A program made the position numbers and the translations under genes. Under the pieces are notes generated by a model that was given only the letters and a program-made list of their open reading frames with translations, was not told the origin of the DNA and searched no databases. Of a DNA stretch of 64,000 bases, positions 18,610-28,398 are shown one piece after another (within the stretch, counting starts at the first letter, position 1; each line of letters starts with the position of its first letter). Location of the stretch: the NCBI RefSeq assembly GCF_008830365.1, contig NZ_WBKI01000005.1, forward strand, positions 124,001 through 188,000, given 5' to 3'. The stretch is from Serratia proteamaculans (GTDB lineage Bacteria > Pseudomonadota > Gammaproteobacteria > Enterobacterales > Enterobacteriaceae).

Positions 18610-19635
18610 ATGCCGACCCTAACAGCACGATCGGTCATCCCCCCTTATATGCTGCGCCGGATCATTGAGCACGGCAGCCTGCCACAGCGCGACTGTGCGT
18701 TGCACACCCTGAATCATGTTCAGAGCCTGCTCGGTAACAAGCCACTGCGGGCTCCCGGGGCGAAAACCTCGACCGGTGGTGAAGTCATCCGCGATATTTT
18801 TGATGCCGAAAACGGCACTCAACTGCCCGGCAAACAGGTGCGTAATGAGGGCCAGGCCAGCAACCACGACGTGGCGGTGGATGAAGCCTATGACTATCTC
18901 GGCGTCACCTACGATTTCTTCTGGCAGGCGTTCAAACGCAACTCGCTGGACAACCTGGGCCTGCCGCTGACCGGCAGCGTGCATTACGGCAAGGAATACC
19001 AGAACGCCTTTTGGAATGGCCAGCAAATGGTCTTCGGCGACGGGGATGGCGAAATCTTTAACCGTTTTACCATCGCCATAGACGTAGTCGGCCATGAACT
19101 GGCGCACGGCGTTACCGAAAGCGAAGCCGGGTTAATTTACTTCCAGCAAGCCGGGGCGCTGAATGAATCGCTGTCTGACGTGTTTGGTTCTTTGGTCAAG
19201 CAGTTCCACCTTAAGCAAACTGCTGATAAAGCCGACTGGCTGATTGGCGAGGGACTGTTGGCGAAAGGCATCAACGGCAAGGGCCTGCGTTCGATGTCGG
19301 CTCCCGGCACCGCCTACGACGATCTGCTGCTGGGGAAAGATCCCCAGCCGGCCAGCATGAAAGACTACATTCAGACCAAAGAAGACAACGGCGGCGTCCA
19401 CCTCAACTCCGGTATCCCCAATCGCGCCTTTTATCTGGCGGCCACTGCACTGGGCGGCTATGCCTGGGAGAAAGCCGGTTACATCTGGTACGACACCCTG
19501 TGTGATAAGGGACTGCCGCAGGACGCTGATTTCGTCACCTTTGCCCGTACCACGGTTAAGCATGCAGAACAGCGCTTCGACAGCAAGGTAGCGCAAAAGG
19601 TACAGCAGGCCTGGCATCAGGTGGGAGTGGAGTAA
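18610..19635 (+). CDS. Protealysin-like neutral metalloprotease (M4, thermolysin family)
   Basis: A 341-residue zinc protease matching Serratia protealysin. A short ~50-residue propeptide carries the PPYM motif at 11-14 (the PPL-type propeptide) and mature enzyme would begin near AKTSTGG at ~51. The zinc site is HELAH at 162-166 with third ligand E186 in NESLSD. The M4 C-terminal GGVHLNSGIPN with its conserved Asn and His follows. There is no signal peptide, as known for protealysin, which is mainly intracellular and cleaves actin and OmpX in Serratia. AAGGAG precedes the ATG. The inhibitor gene overlaps its stop. Confidence 0.93.
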   Translation: MPTLTARSVIPPYMLRRIIEHGSLPQRDCALHTLNHVQSLLGNKPLRAPGAKTSTGGEVIRDIFDAENGTQLPGKQVRNEGQASNHDVAVDEAYDYLGVTYDFFWQAFKRNSLDNLGLPLTGSVHYGKEYQNAFWNGQQMVFGDGDGEIFNRFTIAIDVVGHELAHGVTESEAGLIYFQQAGALNESLSDVFGSLVKQFHLKQTADKADWLIGEGLLAKGINGKGLRSMSAPGTAYDDLLLGKDPQPASMKDYIQTKEDNGGVHLNSGIPNRAFYLAATALGGYAWEKAGYIWYDTLCDKGLPQDADFVTFARTTVKHAEQRFDSKVAQKVQQAWHQVGVE

Positions 19636-19976
19636 TGAAACCTTTGCCGGTACTCAATCAGGACACGGTCATTGAGCTGGCACGTGAAGGCGGCTTCGCC
19701 TTTATTCCCAAACTGGCGGGCCAGCGGCGCATTGCGCTGGCCGACATTACGCCAGAGCAACGGCAGCGCCTGAACCAACTGTTGAACCAGACGCTGCCTT
19801 ACGCCCAGGAAGAGGGTCAGCCGGACTCCCCCGGCTGCGGTGACCAACGCTATTTTCGCGTGCAGATCAGCTATTACAGCCAAAACCTGCGCAGTGAAAT
19901 CGTGCTGTTGATCCCGGAAACCAGCGCTCCACAGGCGTTAGTCGACCTGTGGAAAACCGGCCAGGTAGATGAGTGA
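19635..19976 (+). CDS. Emfourin, protein inhibitor of protealysin
   Basis: A 113-residue acidic protein whose ATG overlaps the protease stop (TAATG), so both are made from one message. Its position and sequence (REGGFAFIPKLAGQRR, then ITPEQRQRLNQLL, DQRYFRVQI) fit emfourin (M4in), the slow tight-binding inhibitor described for Serratia protealysin. Coupled expression would keep the protease in check in the cytoplasm. It has no signal peptide or membrane segment. It ends four bases from the convergent zinc-ribbon gene. Confidence 0.88.
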   Translation: MKPLPVLNQDTVIELAREGGFAFIPKLAGQRRIALADITPEQRQRLNQLLNQTLPYAQEEGQPDSPGCGDQRYFRVQISYYSQNLRSEIVLLIPETSAPQALVDLWKTGQVDE

Positions 19977-19980
19977 ATAC

Positions 19981-20202
19981 TTACAACGGCTGATAACTGA
20001 ATATCACGCGCTTTTTGGAGATCAGCCCGTGGCCGTTCTGGCACAGGTAGTCCACCGCGCCGCAGGCCTTCAGCTCTTGCAACGGTTGCCCGCAATCCGG
20101 GCAGTGAGCCAACTGTTGATAATCGCTGTTACAGGCGGCGCAATGGTAGTGACCATTCACCCACGCCATCTTTTGATCGCATTGCGGACACTGCGCTTCC
20201 AT
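19981..20202 (-). CDS. yfgJ: Zinc-ribbon protein YfgJ
   Basis: A 73-residue protein with three Cys pairs (CPQC at ~5-8, CAAC at ~22-25, CPDC at ~34-37) plus a Cys at ~47 and CQNGH near 54: a double zinc-ribbon of the YfgJ/YfgA-region family. Role unknown; such small ribbons often bind nucleic acid or proteins. It sits in the conserved der-side neighbourhood as in E. coli and just after the AEC transporter gene on the same strand, 13 bases apart. Confidence 0.8.
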   Translation of the reverse strand: MEAQCPQCDQKMAWVNGHYHCAACNSDYQQLAHCPDCGQPLQELKACGAVDYLCQNGHGLISKKRVIFSYQPL

Positions 20203-20215
20203 AGTTTCTCCCAGG

Positions 20216-21172
20216 TTAAATCACGCCCCATGAGCGTAAGAAATAGATGCCTAACGCGGTAGTGAAAAATGAGCCGACGGTGGTGATGGCGATAATATTC
20301 GCCGCCAGCGTGGCGTTCCCTCCCATGGCGCGCGTCATCACATAGCTGCCAGACGCCGTTGGCGTAGCCGAGAACAGGAAGATAATCCCCAATGCCGCAC
20401 CGTGAAAACCGCATAACCAGCCACCCAGCGTCATTATCACTGGCACGATAAACAACTTGGCCGAAGAGGACAGCGCCGCCACGTTGGACGAACGGAACAT
20501 GGCGCGCAGATCCAAACTGGCGCCGGTGCACAGCAATGCCAGCGGTAGCGACAGTGCAGAGATGTAGCTGCCCGTCTGCCGGATCACCTGAGGTATTCCC
20601 AGACCGGTCTGCGCATAGACCAAGCCGCACACCAGACCAATAATCAGCGGATTGGTGACGATGCTGCGCAACAGCGACAGGCGGCTGATCCTCTTGCCCT
20701 GTCCCCCCTGCAGGCTACGCGTCAGGGTAATCACCGACAGCACGTTAAACAAGATCACCGTCACCGTCAGGTACAGCGACCCTAACGCCACGCCCTCACT
20801 GCCGTAAGCGGTCATGGCATAGGCCAGGCCGACAATGGCGGTATTGGCACGGAAGCCCCCCTGCACAAAGACACCGCGCTCACGTGGCTCTTTAACCAGC
20901 CAGATAGCCGCCACTTCCAGCAGCAGGAAGGTGACCACGGTGCCAATAGCGCCAAAGATTACCAGCGGCAGGTTGCCCAGCAACTGCGGGTGGTTGGTGG
21001 CGATGCTGAAGAACAACAAACAGGGCAGCGCCAGGTTAAACACCAGCTTGGTGGCGCCATCAATAAAACGGTCGTCCATCAAGCGCCAGTGGCGCAGCAA
21101 TATGCCCAGCAACATCATTAACAGATTGGGGACGGTGACGTTGAATGCAAAACTCCAGGTTTCCCAGGACAT
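20216..21172 (-). CDS. AEC-family transporter (auxin efflux carrier type)
   Basis: A 318-residue inner-membrane protein with about ten hydrophobic segments in two repeats, typical of the AEC (auxin efflux carrier/YfdV/MdcF) family. The start reads TVPNLLMMLLGILLRHW, and an NTAIVGLAYAMTAYG loop and the SATPTASGSYVMTRAMGGN motif before the last helices are characteristic. Members carry dicarboxylates, malonate or other small anions; substrate unknown. It is transcribed away from der's terminator and may share an mRNA with yfgJ. Confidence 0.85.
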   Translation of the reverse strand: MSWETWSFAFNVTVPNLLMMLLGILLRHWRLMDDRFIDGATKLVFNLALPCLLFFSIATNHPQLLGNLPLVIFGAIGTVVTFLLLEVAAIWLVKEPRERGVFVQGGFRANTAIVGLAYAMTAYGSEGVALGSLYLTVTVILFNVLSVITLTRSLQGGQGKRISRLSLLRSIVTNPLIIGLVCGLVYAQTGLGIPQVIRQTGSYISALSLPLALLCTGASLDLRAMFRSSNVAALSSSAKLFIVPVIMTLGGWLCGFHGAALGIIFLFSATPTASGSYVMTRAMGGNATLAANIIAITTVGSFFTTALGIYFLRSWGVI

Positions 21173-21230
21173 GATGTTCCTTCAGGCTAACGACGGTAAT
21201 AGTCAGATAATAAAACGATTTCGATCCAAT

Positions 21231-21262
21231 AAAAAAGGGGCGCGGTAGTGATACCGCGCCCC
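21231..21262 (-). terminator. Terminator of der
   Basis: GGGGCGCGGTA (21237-21247) pairs with TACCGCGCCCC (21252-21262) around a 4-base loop, followed on the minus strand by TTTTTTATTGG. It is placed 12 bases after the der stop. Confidence 0.9.
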
Positions 21263-21274
21263 TCATTCTTATGA

Positions 21275-22759
21275 TTAGCCTTTCTTCAGGTGGCTCATCA
21301 GGCGTTTACGCTTGCGCATCTGGTTCGGCGTCAGCAGGTTGCGCTTGCCGGCGAACGGGTTCTCACCCTCTTTGAACTGGATGCGGATTGGCGTACCCAT
21401 CACCTTCAGAGAACGACGGAAGTAGTTCATCAGGTAGCGTTTGTACGAATCGGACAGATCGGTCACCTGGTTGCCGTGGATCACCACAATCGGCGGGTTA
21501 TACCCACCGGCGTGCGCATATTTCAGCTTCACGCGGCGGCCACGTACCAACGGCGGTTGGTGATCGTCGGCAGCCATCTGCATAATTTTGGTCAGCATTG
21601 AGGTGTTCACACGGCGGGTCGCACACTCGTAAGCTTCCAGTACCGACACGAACAAGTTGCCAACGCCGCTACCATGCAGGGCTGAGATAAAGTGAATACG
21701 GGCGAAATCGACAAAGCCCAGACGCAGATCGAGCATCTCTTTCACGTGATCGCGATCTTCCTCGCTCATGCCGTCCCACTTGTTGACCACAATCACCAGT
21801 GAGCGCCCACTATTGAGGATAAAGCCGAGCAGCGAGAGGTCCTGATCGGAAATGCCTTCGCGTGCATCCACTACCAGCAACACCACGTTAGCGTCTTCGA
21901 TCGCCTGCAGGGTTTTGATTACCGAGAACTTCTCTACGGTTTCCGTCACCTTGCCGCGCTTACGCACCCCAGCGGTATCGATCAGCACATATTCGCGCTC
22001 GTCACGAACCATCGGGATATAAATGCTGTCACGGGTGGTGCCCGGCATGTCGTAAACCACAACACGATCTTCGCCGAGGATACGGTTAGTCAGTGTGGAC
22101 TTACCTACGTTAGGACGACCGACGATAGCCAGCTTGATTGGCAGATCCTGCGGGTTGAAGTCGTCTTCCGGCTCTTCTTCTGCGCCTTCGAGGGTTTCAC
22201 CCTCTTGCTCGGCCCAATAAGCGGCGTTAGCCTCTTCTTCGGTCAGCTCGACTTCTTCCGGCTTTTCACCAACAAACGGCACCAGCACGTGTTCGATCAA
22301 CTGCGCCACGCCACGACCGTGGGAAGCAGCAATCGCATGCACGTCGCCCAGACCCAGCGAGTAGAAATCGGCGGTGGCCATGTCGGGATCCATACCGTCG
22401 GTTTTGTTGGCAACCAGGAAGGTGGCTTTCTGACGGTTGCGCAGATGCTGGGCAATACCCAGATCGGCTGGCATCAGACCGGCGCGAGCATCGACCATAA
22501 ACAGCACGATGTCTGCTTCTTCGATCGCCAGCAGCGACTGACCGGCCATGCGGGTTTCAACGCCGTCTTCGGTGCCGTCAATGCCCCCGGTATCGACGAT
22601 AATAAATTCATTACCCTCAACCTCAGCACGACCATACTTGCGGTCTCGCGTTAGCCCGGGGAAATCCGCCACCAGCGCATCGCGCGTATGGGTTAAACGG
22701 TTAAACAAGGTGGATTTACCCACATTCGGGCGCCCTACTAGCGCGACGACAGGTATCAT
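21275..22759 (-). CDS. der: GTPase Der (EngA), ribosome assembly
   Basis: A 494-residue essential GTPase with two tandem G domains that assist 50S ribosomal subunit maturation. Each domain shows G1 GRPNVGKST (near 8 and 213), G3 DTGG/DTAG and G4 NKTD/NKWD. An acidic linker (about 165-200, rich in Glu) separates them, and a C-terminal KH-like domain ends [12 protein letters not shown]. Cytoplasmic. It is the last gene of the ispG-hisS-yfgM-bamB-der neighbourhood, but an ERIC element and a terminator separate it from bamB, so it may have its own promoter. Confidence 0.97.
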   Translation of the reverse strand: MIPVVALVGRPNVGKSTLFNRLTHTRDALVADFPGLTRDRKYGRAEVEGNEFIIVDTGGIDGTEDGVETRMAGQSLLAIEEADIVLFMVDARAGLMPADLGIAQHLRNRQKATFLVANKTDGMDPDMATADFYSLGLGDVHAIAASHGRGVAQLIEHVLVPFVGEKPEEVELTEEEANAAYWAEQEGETLEGAEEEPEDDFNPQDLPIKLAIVGRPNVGKSTLTNRILGEDRVVVYDMPGTTRDSIYIPMVRDEREYVLIDTAGVRKRGKVTETVEKFSVIKTLQAIEDANVVLLVVDAREGISDQDLSLLGFILNSGRSLVIVVNKWDGMSEEDRDHVKEMLDLRLGFVDFARIHFISALHGSGVGNLFVSVLEAYECATRRVNTSMLTKIMQMAADDHQPPLVRGRRVKLKYAHAGGYNPPIVVIHGNQVTDLSDSYKRYLMNYFRRSLKVMGTPIRIQFKEGENPFAGKRNLLTPNQMRKRKRLMSHLKKG

Positions 22760-22837
22760 TGTGAAGCCTCATTACTTAATAATCAAAGCGTTACTACACC
22801 ATGGGTAGACACCAGGAGTGCAGCTTATAAAAATACG

Positions 22838-22868
22838 AAACGGCCCCTGAACACTCAGGAGCCGTTTT
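22838..22868 (-). terminator. Terminator after bamB
   Basis: AAACGGC plus CCTGA pairs with TCAGG plus GCCGTTT with one internal mismatch and a 4-base loop. It lies between bamB and der. On the minus strand the run after the stem is short, so termination strength is uncertain. Confidence 0.55.
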
Positions 22869-22902
22869 CCCCTTCATCTTTCGCGCCGCAGCGGCGTTGA
22901 CT

Positions 22903-22993
22903 TCGTGCCCTCACCCCAGTCACTTAGTTCACTAAGCTCCTGGGGATTTGTGCACTTGTCGCCTGGCTGCCCCCCGAAATCCTTTGGGTACTG
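22903..22993. repeat. ERIC element (right half) between bamB and der
   Basis: The sequence contains the ERIC core: CACCCCAGTCACTTA, then TAAGCTCCTGGGGATT (inverted repeat of CCCAG...CTGGGG), followed by a TTGTCGCC-rich arm and the end CGAAATCCTTTGGGTA. This corresponds to the ERIC consensus core and right arm of about 90 bases. It lies in the bamB-der gap, with no gene there. Confidence 0.75.
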
Positions 22994-23014
22994 AATAGGT
23001 TGCGACGATCGGCG

Positions 23015-24196
23015 TTAGCGGGTGAAAGCGTAAACTTTTCCGCCCTTCGCCTGGATGACCAGCTTATCGCCAGCGACCATTGGCGCAGACAGGAAGCCGG
23101 AGCTATCCACTTCTTGCTGAGCAACAAAACGGCCGTCCGTGGTGTTGATCCAGTGCAGGTAACCTTCTGAGTCACCGGTCACCAGGAAACCATTGTACAT
23201 TACCGGCGGGGTCAGGTTGCGGTGCAGCAGATCGCTCTGCGTCCATACGGTCACGCCACCTTCGGTGCTCAATGCCACCACGCGATCGTTCTGATCGATA
23301 AGGTAGATGCGGCCGGCATCAACGATAAAGTCGTTCACCGAGCCCAGTTCACGCTTCCACATGATCTGGCCGGAACGCAGATCCAACGCCGTCAGGTTGC
23401 CATTGTAACCTAATGCGTAGACAACGCCCTCAACAATCACCGGCGTAGTGTCGACATCGTTCAAACGATCGATTTCGGTCGCGCCGCTAGGCTGGGAAAT
23501 ACGTTGCTGCCAAATCAACTGACCTTGCTGCATCAGCACAGCATTTACGCGACCGTTATCACCGCCGACAATGGCTGCGCCAAAGGCAACGGCCGGTGCG
23601 GATTCACCGCGCAACGACAGTGAAGGCATGTCCAGGTTAACCGTCCACTTCACCGCGCCGTCAGATTCGTTCAGCGCCTGCAGCAGGCCGTTAGTGGTGT
23701 GGATCAGCACCATACCGTCGCTGATCACCGGACGTGAAATCGCTTCGCCGGCCACTTTGGTCTGCCATGCGACGGTACCGTCTGCAGTATTCAGCGCGTA
23801 AACCACCGCTTTCTCACTGCCAACGTAAGCCTTGTCACCCGCGACAGCCATACCACCCGACAGCAGTGCCGGCAGGTTGCTGGAGAAGAAGCCGGTTTTC
23901 TCAGAGAGATCAACCTTCCACTTTTCGTTACCGTTATCGGCATCCAGCGCTTTCACGATACCGTGACGATCGGCGGCATAAATCGTGTTGTCCTGGAAGG
24001 CGGGACGCAGGTGAGAATAGAACTCACCGACACCGTCACCTACCGAGGTACTCCACGCCTTGCTTGGCGTGAACTGATTTTCAACTTTCGGCAGCGGCGA
24101 CATGGTAACCACGTCTTCTTCACTGTTGAACAGTGAGCAACCACTCAGCAAGGCAACGGAAACCAGTCCGACCAAGAGTGTTTTACGCAATTGCAT
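23015..24196 (-). CDS. bamB: Outer-membrane assembly lipoprotein BamB
   Basis: A 393-residue periplasmic lipoprotein of the BAM complex that inserts beta-barrel proteins. The lipobox LLSGC gives an acylated Cys at ~20. The body is an eight-bladed beta-propeller, with repeated AxD/NGxxxW-type motifs such as ALDADNGNEKWKVDL, ALNTADGTVAWQTKV and ALDLRSGQIMWKREL. Full length compared with E. coli (392). It follows yfgM by 11 bases in the hisS-yfgM-bamB series. Confidence 0.97.
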   Translation of the reverse strand: MQLRKTLLVGLVSVALLSGCSLFNSEEDVVTMSPLPKVENQFTPSKAWSTSVGDGVGEFYSHLRPAFQDNTIYAADRHGIVKALDADNGNEKWKVDLSEKTGFFSSNLPALLSGGMAVAGDKAYVGSEKAVVYALNTADGTVAWQTKVAGEAISRPVISDGMVLIHTTNGLLQALNESDGAVKWTVNLDMPSLSLRGESAPAVAFGAAIVGGDNGRVNAVLMQQGQLIWQQRISQPSGATEIDRLNDVDTTPVIVEGVVYALGYNGNLTALDLRSGQIMWKRELGSVNDFIVDAGRIYLIDQNDRVVALSTEGGVTVWTQSDLLHRNLTPPVMYNGFLVTGDSEGYLHWINTTDGRFVAQQEVDSSGFLSAPMVAGDKLVIQAKGGKVYAFTR

Positions 24197-24207
24197 GGGA
24201 ATTCCCC

Positions 24208-24828
24208 TTAGCTGGACAAGTTATTCAATTTCATGCGCAGCAGAACCTGCAGCGCCTGAGAAGCGTTAGACTCAATGCCTTTACTGTAAGCCTCACGCGC
24301 ACCTTTGGTGTCGCCTTTGGCCAACAGCACGTCGCCGCGCGTATCTTGCGCCATCGCCGCCCAGCCTTCGCCTTTCACGCCATCCAGCGTTTTCAGCGCG
24401 TCATCCAGCTTTTTCTCCTGCACCTGAACACGAGCCAGACGCAGGTTAATCATCGAAAGCAGGTTTTCATCTTTGGTCTGGCCCTGAGCCAGCACCAGTT
24501 GTTGGCTCGCTTTGGCAAACTCATTCTGCTCAACAAAATGCTTCGCCAGCTCCAGCGAGGCCATCACGCCGTAGCTGTTGCTGTTGGCCTGTGCAAACCT
24601 CTCTGCAGCGGCGACATCGTCCGGTTTACCGAGAGCCAGACGATCGCTGGCTTCCTGGTAAGATTGGGACGCAACCATCATGTTGGAGTTTTCGTGGCTC
24701 TGCCAGTAACGCCAGCCGACCAGGGCACCAATTCCGAGCACCACGCCCACTGCCAGCGCTTTGCCGTTTTCAGCAAAGAACCGACGCACGGCGTCGACTT
24801 GTTCGTTTTCAGTGGTATAGACTTCCAC
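24208..24828 (-). CDS. yfgM: Ancillary SecYEG translocon subunit YfgM
   Basis: A 206-residue inner-membrane protein with one N-terminal membrane helix (~24-42, ALAVGVVLGIGALVGWRYW) and a periplasmic helical TPR-like part. In E. coli it joins PpiD at the Sec translocon and affects Rcs signalling. The start MEVYTTENEQVDAVRRFFAENGK is family-typical. It lies 13 bases after hisS and 11 before bamB on the same strand. Confidence 0.93.
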   Translation of the reverse strand: MEVYTTENEQVDAVRRFFAENGKALAVGVVLGIGALVGWRYWQSHENSNMMVASQSYQEASDRLALGKPDDVAAAERFAQANSNSYGVMASLELAKHFVEQNEFAKASQQLVLAQGQTKDENLLSMINLRLARVQVQEKKLDDALKTLDGVKGEGWAAMAQDTRGDVLLAKGDTKGAREAYSKGIESNASQALQVLLRMKLNNLSS

Positions 24829-24841
24829 GGTGTCCTTCTCC

Positions 24842-26116
24842 TTAACCTAACATCGTTGCCAGACGCACTGCGACTTCGCTTTGCGCCAGCGTTTCTTGTT
24901 CACCACTGCGCAGGTCTTTGACCACGACCTGCTGGGCTGCGACTTCGTTCTCACCCAGGATCAAGGCGACGCGTGCGCCCCACTTATCCGCACGGGTGAT
25001 CTGCTTCTTAAAGTTACCGCCGCCGTAGTTGGTCATCAGTTTGAGCTGTGGCGCCGCATCACGCACGCGCTCCGCCAACTGCATGGCCGCACTCTGAGTC
25101 CCGGCACCGGAGGAGATCACGTATACGTCAATGGTCGCAGCGGCTTTGAACTCTGGGTTAACGGCCTGAACCAGTAACACCAAGCGCTCCAGGCCCATGG
25201 CGAAACCGACTGCCGGCGTTGCACGCCCGCCCAGTTGCTCGACCAGACCGTCATAACGACCGCCGGCACACACCGTACCCTGAGCGCCCAGACTGGTGGT
25301 TACCCATTCGAATACCGTACGGTTGTAGTAGTCCAGACCGCGCACCAGGCGTTCATTGATGGTATATGGGATGCCTGCCTGCGCCAAAAGTTCACACAGA
25401 CCTTCGAAGTGGGCTTTGGATTCTTCATCCAGATACTCGGACAACCGTGGCGCGTCGTTCAACAACGCCTGCACTTCCGGGTTTTTCGAGTCCAGTACGC
25501 GCAGCGGGTTGCTGTACATGCGGCGTTTGCAATCTTCGTCCAGCTTGTCTTGATGCTGCTCCAGGAATGCCACCAGCGCATCGCGGTAATTGGCGCGTGC
25601 TTCCAGTGAACCAATGGAGTTCAGCTCCAGCTTGACGTGCTCGGAGATCCCCAGCGCTTTCCACCAGCGGGCGCTCAGCAGGATCAGCTCGGCGTCGATA
25701 TCCGGGCCTTGCAGGCCAAACACTTCGGCCCCCAGTTGATGGAACTGGCGATAGCGGCCTTTTTGCGGGCGCTCGTAGCGGAACATCGGACCGACGTACC
25801 ACAGACGCTGCTCCTGATTGTACAGCAGACCATGTTCGATGCCGGCACGAACGCAGCCAGCCGTCCCTTCCGGACGCAGCGTCAGGCTTTCGCCATTGCG
25901 GTCGTCGAAGGTATACATCTCTTTTTCCACGACGTCGGTCACTTCGCCGATCGCGCGTTTGAATAACGGGGTCTGCTCTACAATCGGCAAGCGGATTTCG
26001 CTGTAACCGTAGCCGCTAAGCACCTGCTTGAGGATGCCTTCAATACGCTGCCATAATGCCGTTTCTTCCGGCAGGTAGTCGTTCATGCCGCGAATGGCTT
26101 GAATGTTCTTTGCCAC
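24842..26116 (-). CDS. hisS: Histidyl-tRNA synthetase
   Basis: A 424-residue class II synthetase that charges tRNA-His. The N-terminal IRGMNDYLP motif is followed by class-II motif 2 [15 protein letters not shown] near 120, the histidine-specific [13 protein letters not shown] and [15 protein letters not shown] near 260-295, and motif 3 [14 protein letters not shown]-terminal anticodon-binding domain follows. Full length. It begins the hisS-yfgM-bamB run. The 138 bases between it and ispG contain a hairpin, so it may have its own promoter. Confidence 0.98.
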   Translation of the reverse strand: MAKNIQAIRGMNDYLPEETALWQRIEGILKQVLSGYGYSEIRLPIVEQTPLFKRAIGEVTDVVEKEMYTFDDRNGESLTLRPEGTAGCVRAGIEHGLLYNQEQRLWYVGPMFRYERPQKGRYRQFHQLGAEVFGLQGPDIDAELILLSARWWKALGISEHVKLELNSIGSLEARANYRDALVAFLEQHQDKLDEDCKRRMYSNPLRVLDSKNPEVQALLNDAPRLSEYLDEESKAHFEGLCELLAQAGIPYTINERLVRGLDYYNRTVFEWVTTSLGAQGTVCAGGRYDGLVEQLGGRATPAVGFAMGLERLVLLVQAVNPEFKAAATIDVYVISSGAGTQSAAMQLAERVRDAAPQLKLMTNYGGGNFKKQITRADKWGARVALILGENEVAAQQVVVKDLRSGEQETLAQSEVAVRLATMLG

Positions 26117-26220
26117 GTGAGTTCTCTGTCCGTTGTCTATAAAAATGAACCCGATTATAGGGACTTTGCCGTCCCGTATTCAACGCGAATGCAGAGTTCT
26201 GCTCCCGGGTTCATAAACAA

Positions 26221-26238
26221 GCGGGCTAAAAAGCCCGC
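26221..26238 (-). terminator. Hairpin after ispG
   Basis: GCGGGCT/AGCCCGC with a 4-base loop lies 17 bases past the ispG stop. The following bases on the minus strand (TTGTTTAT) are only moderately T-rich, so it may be a weak terminator. Confidence 0.6.
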
Positions 26239-26254
26239 CGTATCGGTATAATGC

Positions 26255-27376
26255 TTATTTTTCCAGCAGGTTGACCGCGATGCGATTGCTTTCATCCATC
26301 ATCGACGCCTTGGCGCGGATTTTGGCTTCCAGTTGGTCAATCATCTGCTCGTTGTCAAAACGTTCTCTCTGGCGCACGCCATCTTCGTAGAAACCGCTCT
26401 TTTTGTGGCCACCGGTCACGCCCAGCGTGGAAACCAGGGCTTCGCCCGGGCCATTGACCACACAGCCGATAATCGAAATGTCCATCGGCGTGATGATGTC
26501 TTCCAGACGCTGTTCCAGCGCGTTCACCGTACCGATAACGTCAAATTCCTGACGTGAACAGGTCGGGCACGCGATAAAGTTAATACCGCGGGCGCGGATG
26601 CGCAGCGATTTCAGAATGTCGAAACCGACCTTCACCTCTTCCACCGGATCGGCTGCCAACGAGATGCGCAGGGTATCGCCGATGCCTTCCGACAGCAGCA
26701 GTCCCAAACCAATCGCCGACTTCACTGAGCCACTGCGTGCGCCACCGGCTTCGGTGATGCCCAGATGCAACGGCTGATCGATACGTGCAGCCAGCAGACG
26801 ATAGGATTGCACCGCCAGGAACACATCGGAGGCCTTAACGCTGACTTTAAACTGGTCGAAGTTGAGGCGATCGAGGATATCAACGTGGCGCATGGCAGAT
26901 TCGAGCAGCGCTTCCGGCGTAGGTTCGCCGTATTTTTCCTGGATGTCTTTTTCCAGCGAACCGCCATTCACCCCGATACGGATTGGGATGTTTTTATCGC
27001 GTGCGCAGTCTACCACTGAACGGATACGCGACTCGTTACCGATATTGCCCGGGTTGATGCGCAAGCAATCTACGCCATATTCAGCAACCTGCAGCGCGAT
27101 ACGGTAATCGAAGTGGATATCGGCGACCAGCGGCACGTTGACCTGCTGCTTGATCAGCCTGAATGCCTCGGCGGCATCCATGGTGGGGACTGAAACGCGG
27201 ACGATATCGACACCCACGCGCTCCAGTGCTTTGATCTGATTAACCGTGGCTTCAACATCAGTGGTACGGGTGTTAGTCATCGACTGCACGGCAATCGGCG
27301 CACCATCACCAATAGGCACATTGCCGACGTAAATTCGCGTTGATTTTCGACGGATGATGGGCGATTGGTTATGCAT
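26255..27376 (-). CDS. ispG: 4-hydroxy-3-methylbut-2-enyl diphosphate synthase (IspG/GcpE)
   Basis: A 373-residue enzyme of the MEP isoprenoid pathway that converts MEcPP to HMBPP with a [4Fe-4S] cluster. The TIM barrel carries [11 protein letters not shown] and RINPGNIG near 85-115. The cluster ligands are in the C-terminal [10 protein letters not shown] (~270) and the later Cys of CVVNGPGEA (~305). It starts 47 bases after rodZ's stop and is likely co-transcribed with it. Confidence 0.97.
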   Translation of the reverse strand: MHNQSPIIRRKSTRIYVGNVPIGDGAPIAVQSMTNTRTTDVEATVNQIKALERVGVDIVRVSVPTMDAAEAFRLIKQQVNVPLVADIHFDYRIALQVAEYGVDCLRINPGNIGNESRIRSVVDCARDKNIPIRIGVNGGSLEKDIQEKYGEPTPEALLESAMRHVDILDRLNFDQFKVSVKASDVFLAVQSYRLLAARIDQPLHLGITEAGGARSGSVKSAIGLGLLLSEGIGDTLRISLAADPVEEVKVGFDILKSLRIRARGINFIACPTCSRQEFDVIGTVNALEQRLEDIITPMDISIIGCVVNGPGEALVSTLGVTGGHKKSGFYEDGVRQRERFDNEQMIDQLEAKIRAKASMMDESNRIAVNLLEK

Positions 27377-27423
27377 TACTTACTCTCCATTGTTGCCCTG
27401 ACTCAACGACAATGGCCGCGCAA

Positions 27424-28398
27424 TTACTGCGCGGCAACGGTCAGACGAGCAACACGGTTTGACTTAACAAACCGGCTTAAATCAACCGGCTTACCTTGAT
27501 ATTGAATCTGTACTGCTGCCGGTGCACCAATGGTCAGTTTGTACGGCGCGGTACCCGCCAGGCTCAGCTTGCCGCCGCTTTTCTGGCTGCCGCTGTACAA
27601 CGTTTTACCGTTGGCATCACTCACCTGCAGCCAACAGTCGGCGGAGAACTCCATGACCAGCGCGTTAGGATCAACCGCCGTTGCAGCCACACCCGCGTCA
27701 GCGGTTGGCAACGGTGCGGCAGGTGCCACAGGCGTTGTCTCTGGCAGCGTTGTCTGGCTTGGTGAAACCACCGCAGGTTGCTGTGCGGTTGCACTGCCGG
27801 TAACGGCCGGAGTCTGCGACTGCAGTGGAGCAACGCCGGTATCAACCGGCGTTGCTCCATTGTCAGCCAAAGGTGCACTGTTGTCGGCATTGCTGTCGGT
27901 CAACGGCACAGATTGGCCTTCATTGTTATTCTGTGAAAGCTGGGCAGAGGATTGATCGGCCATAGTGGCGATTTCTTCCTGCTGGGCCTTGTGGTTTTGC
28001 CACCACCAGGCACCGGTCAGGCCAACCACCACGAAAACGATCAGCCAGGTGAAGCTCATCAGCCAGCCGTCGCGTTTTTTGCGGCGCTTGCCCAATGAGA
28101 AACTCTGCATGGGGGCAACTTTCGCCACCTTCAGCGGAGCCTGCTTGGCCAGCATCGGCAGCAGTTCATCCTCTGGTACACGCACCAGCTTGGCGTAGGA
28201 ACGGATATAACCCCGCACGAAGGTTGAAGCCAAATCTGCGGACAGATTGTCTTCTTCGATATCGCGCACGGTAGACATTTTGAGGCACAGGCGTTCTGCA
28301 ACGGCCTGTTGACTCAACCCGAGTTGTTCACGGGCTTGACGCAGACGCTCGCCTGTCGTCATTGATACGGTTTTATCTTGGGAGGCTTCAGTATTCAT
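27424..28398 (-). CDS. rodZ: Cell-shape protein RodZ
   Basis: A 324-residue membrane protein that links MreB filaments to the elongation machinery. The N-terminal cytoplasmic HTH-like domain carries [20 protein letters not shown] (~17-36), which binds MreB. A KRRKKR basic stretch precedes one membrane helix (~110-132, [21 protein letters not shown]). A Pro/Ala/Thr/Gln-rich linker (~150-235) and a C-terminal periplasmic beta domain ([14 protein letters not shown]) follow. Its start overlaps the pilW stop by 11 bases. Confidence 0.95.
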   Translation of the reverse strand: MNTEASQDKTVSMTTGERLRQAREQLGLSQQAVAERLCLKMSTVRDIEEDNLSADLASTFVRGYIRSYAKLVRVPEDELLPMLAKQAPLKVAKVAPMQSFSLGKRRKKRDGWLMSFTWLIVFVVVGLTGAWWWQNHKAQQEEIATMADQSSAQLSQNNNEGQSVPLTDSNADNSAPLADNGATPVDTGVAPLQSQTPAVTGSATAQQPAVVSPSQTTLPETTPVAPAAPLPTADAGVAATAVDPNALVMEFSADCWLQVSDANGKTLYSGSQKSGGKLSLAGTAPYKLTIGAPAAVQIQYQGKPVDLSRFVKSNRVARLTVAAQ

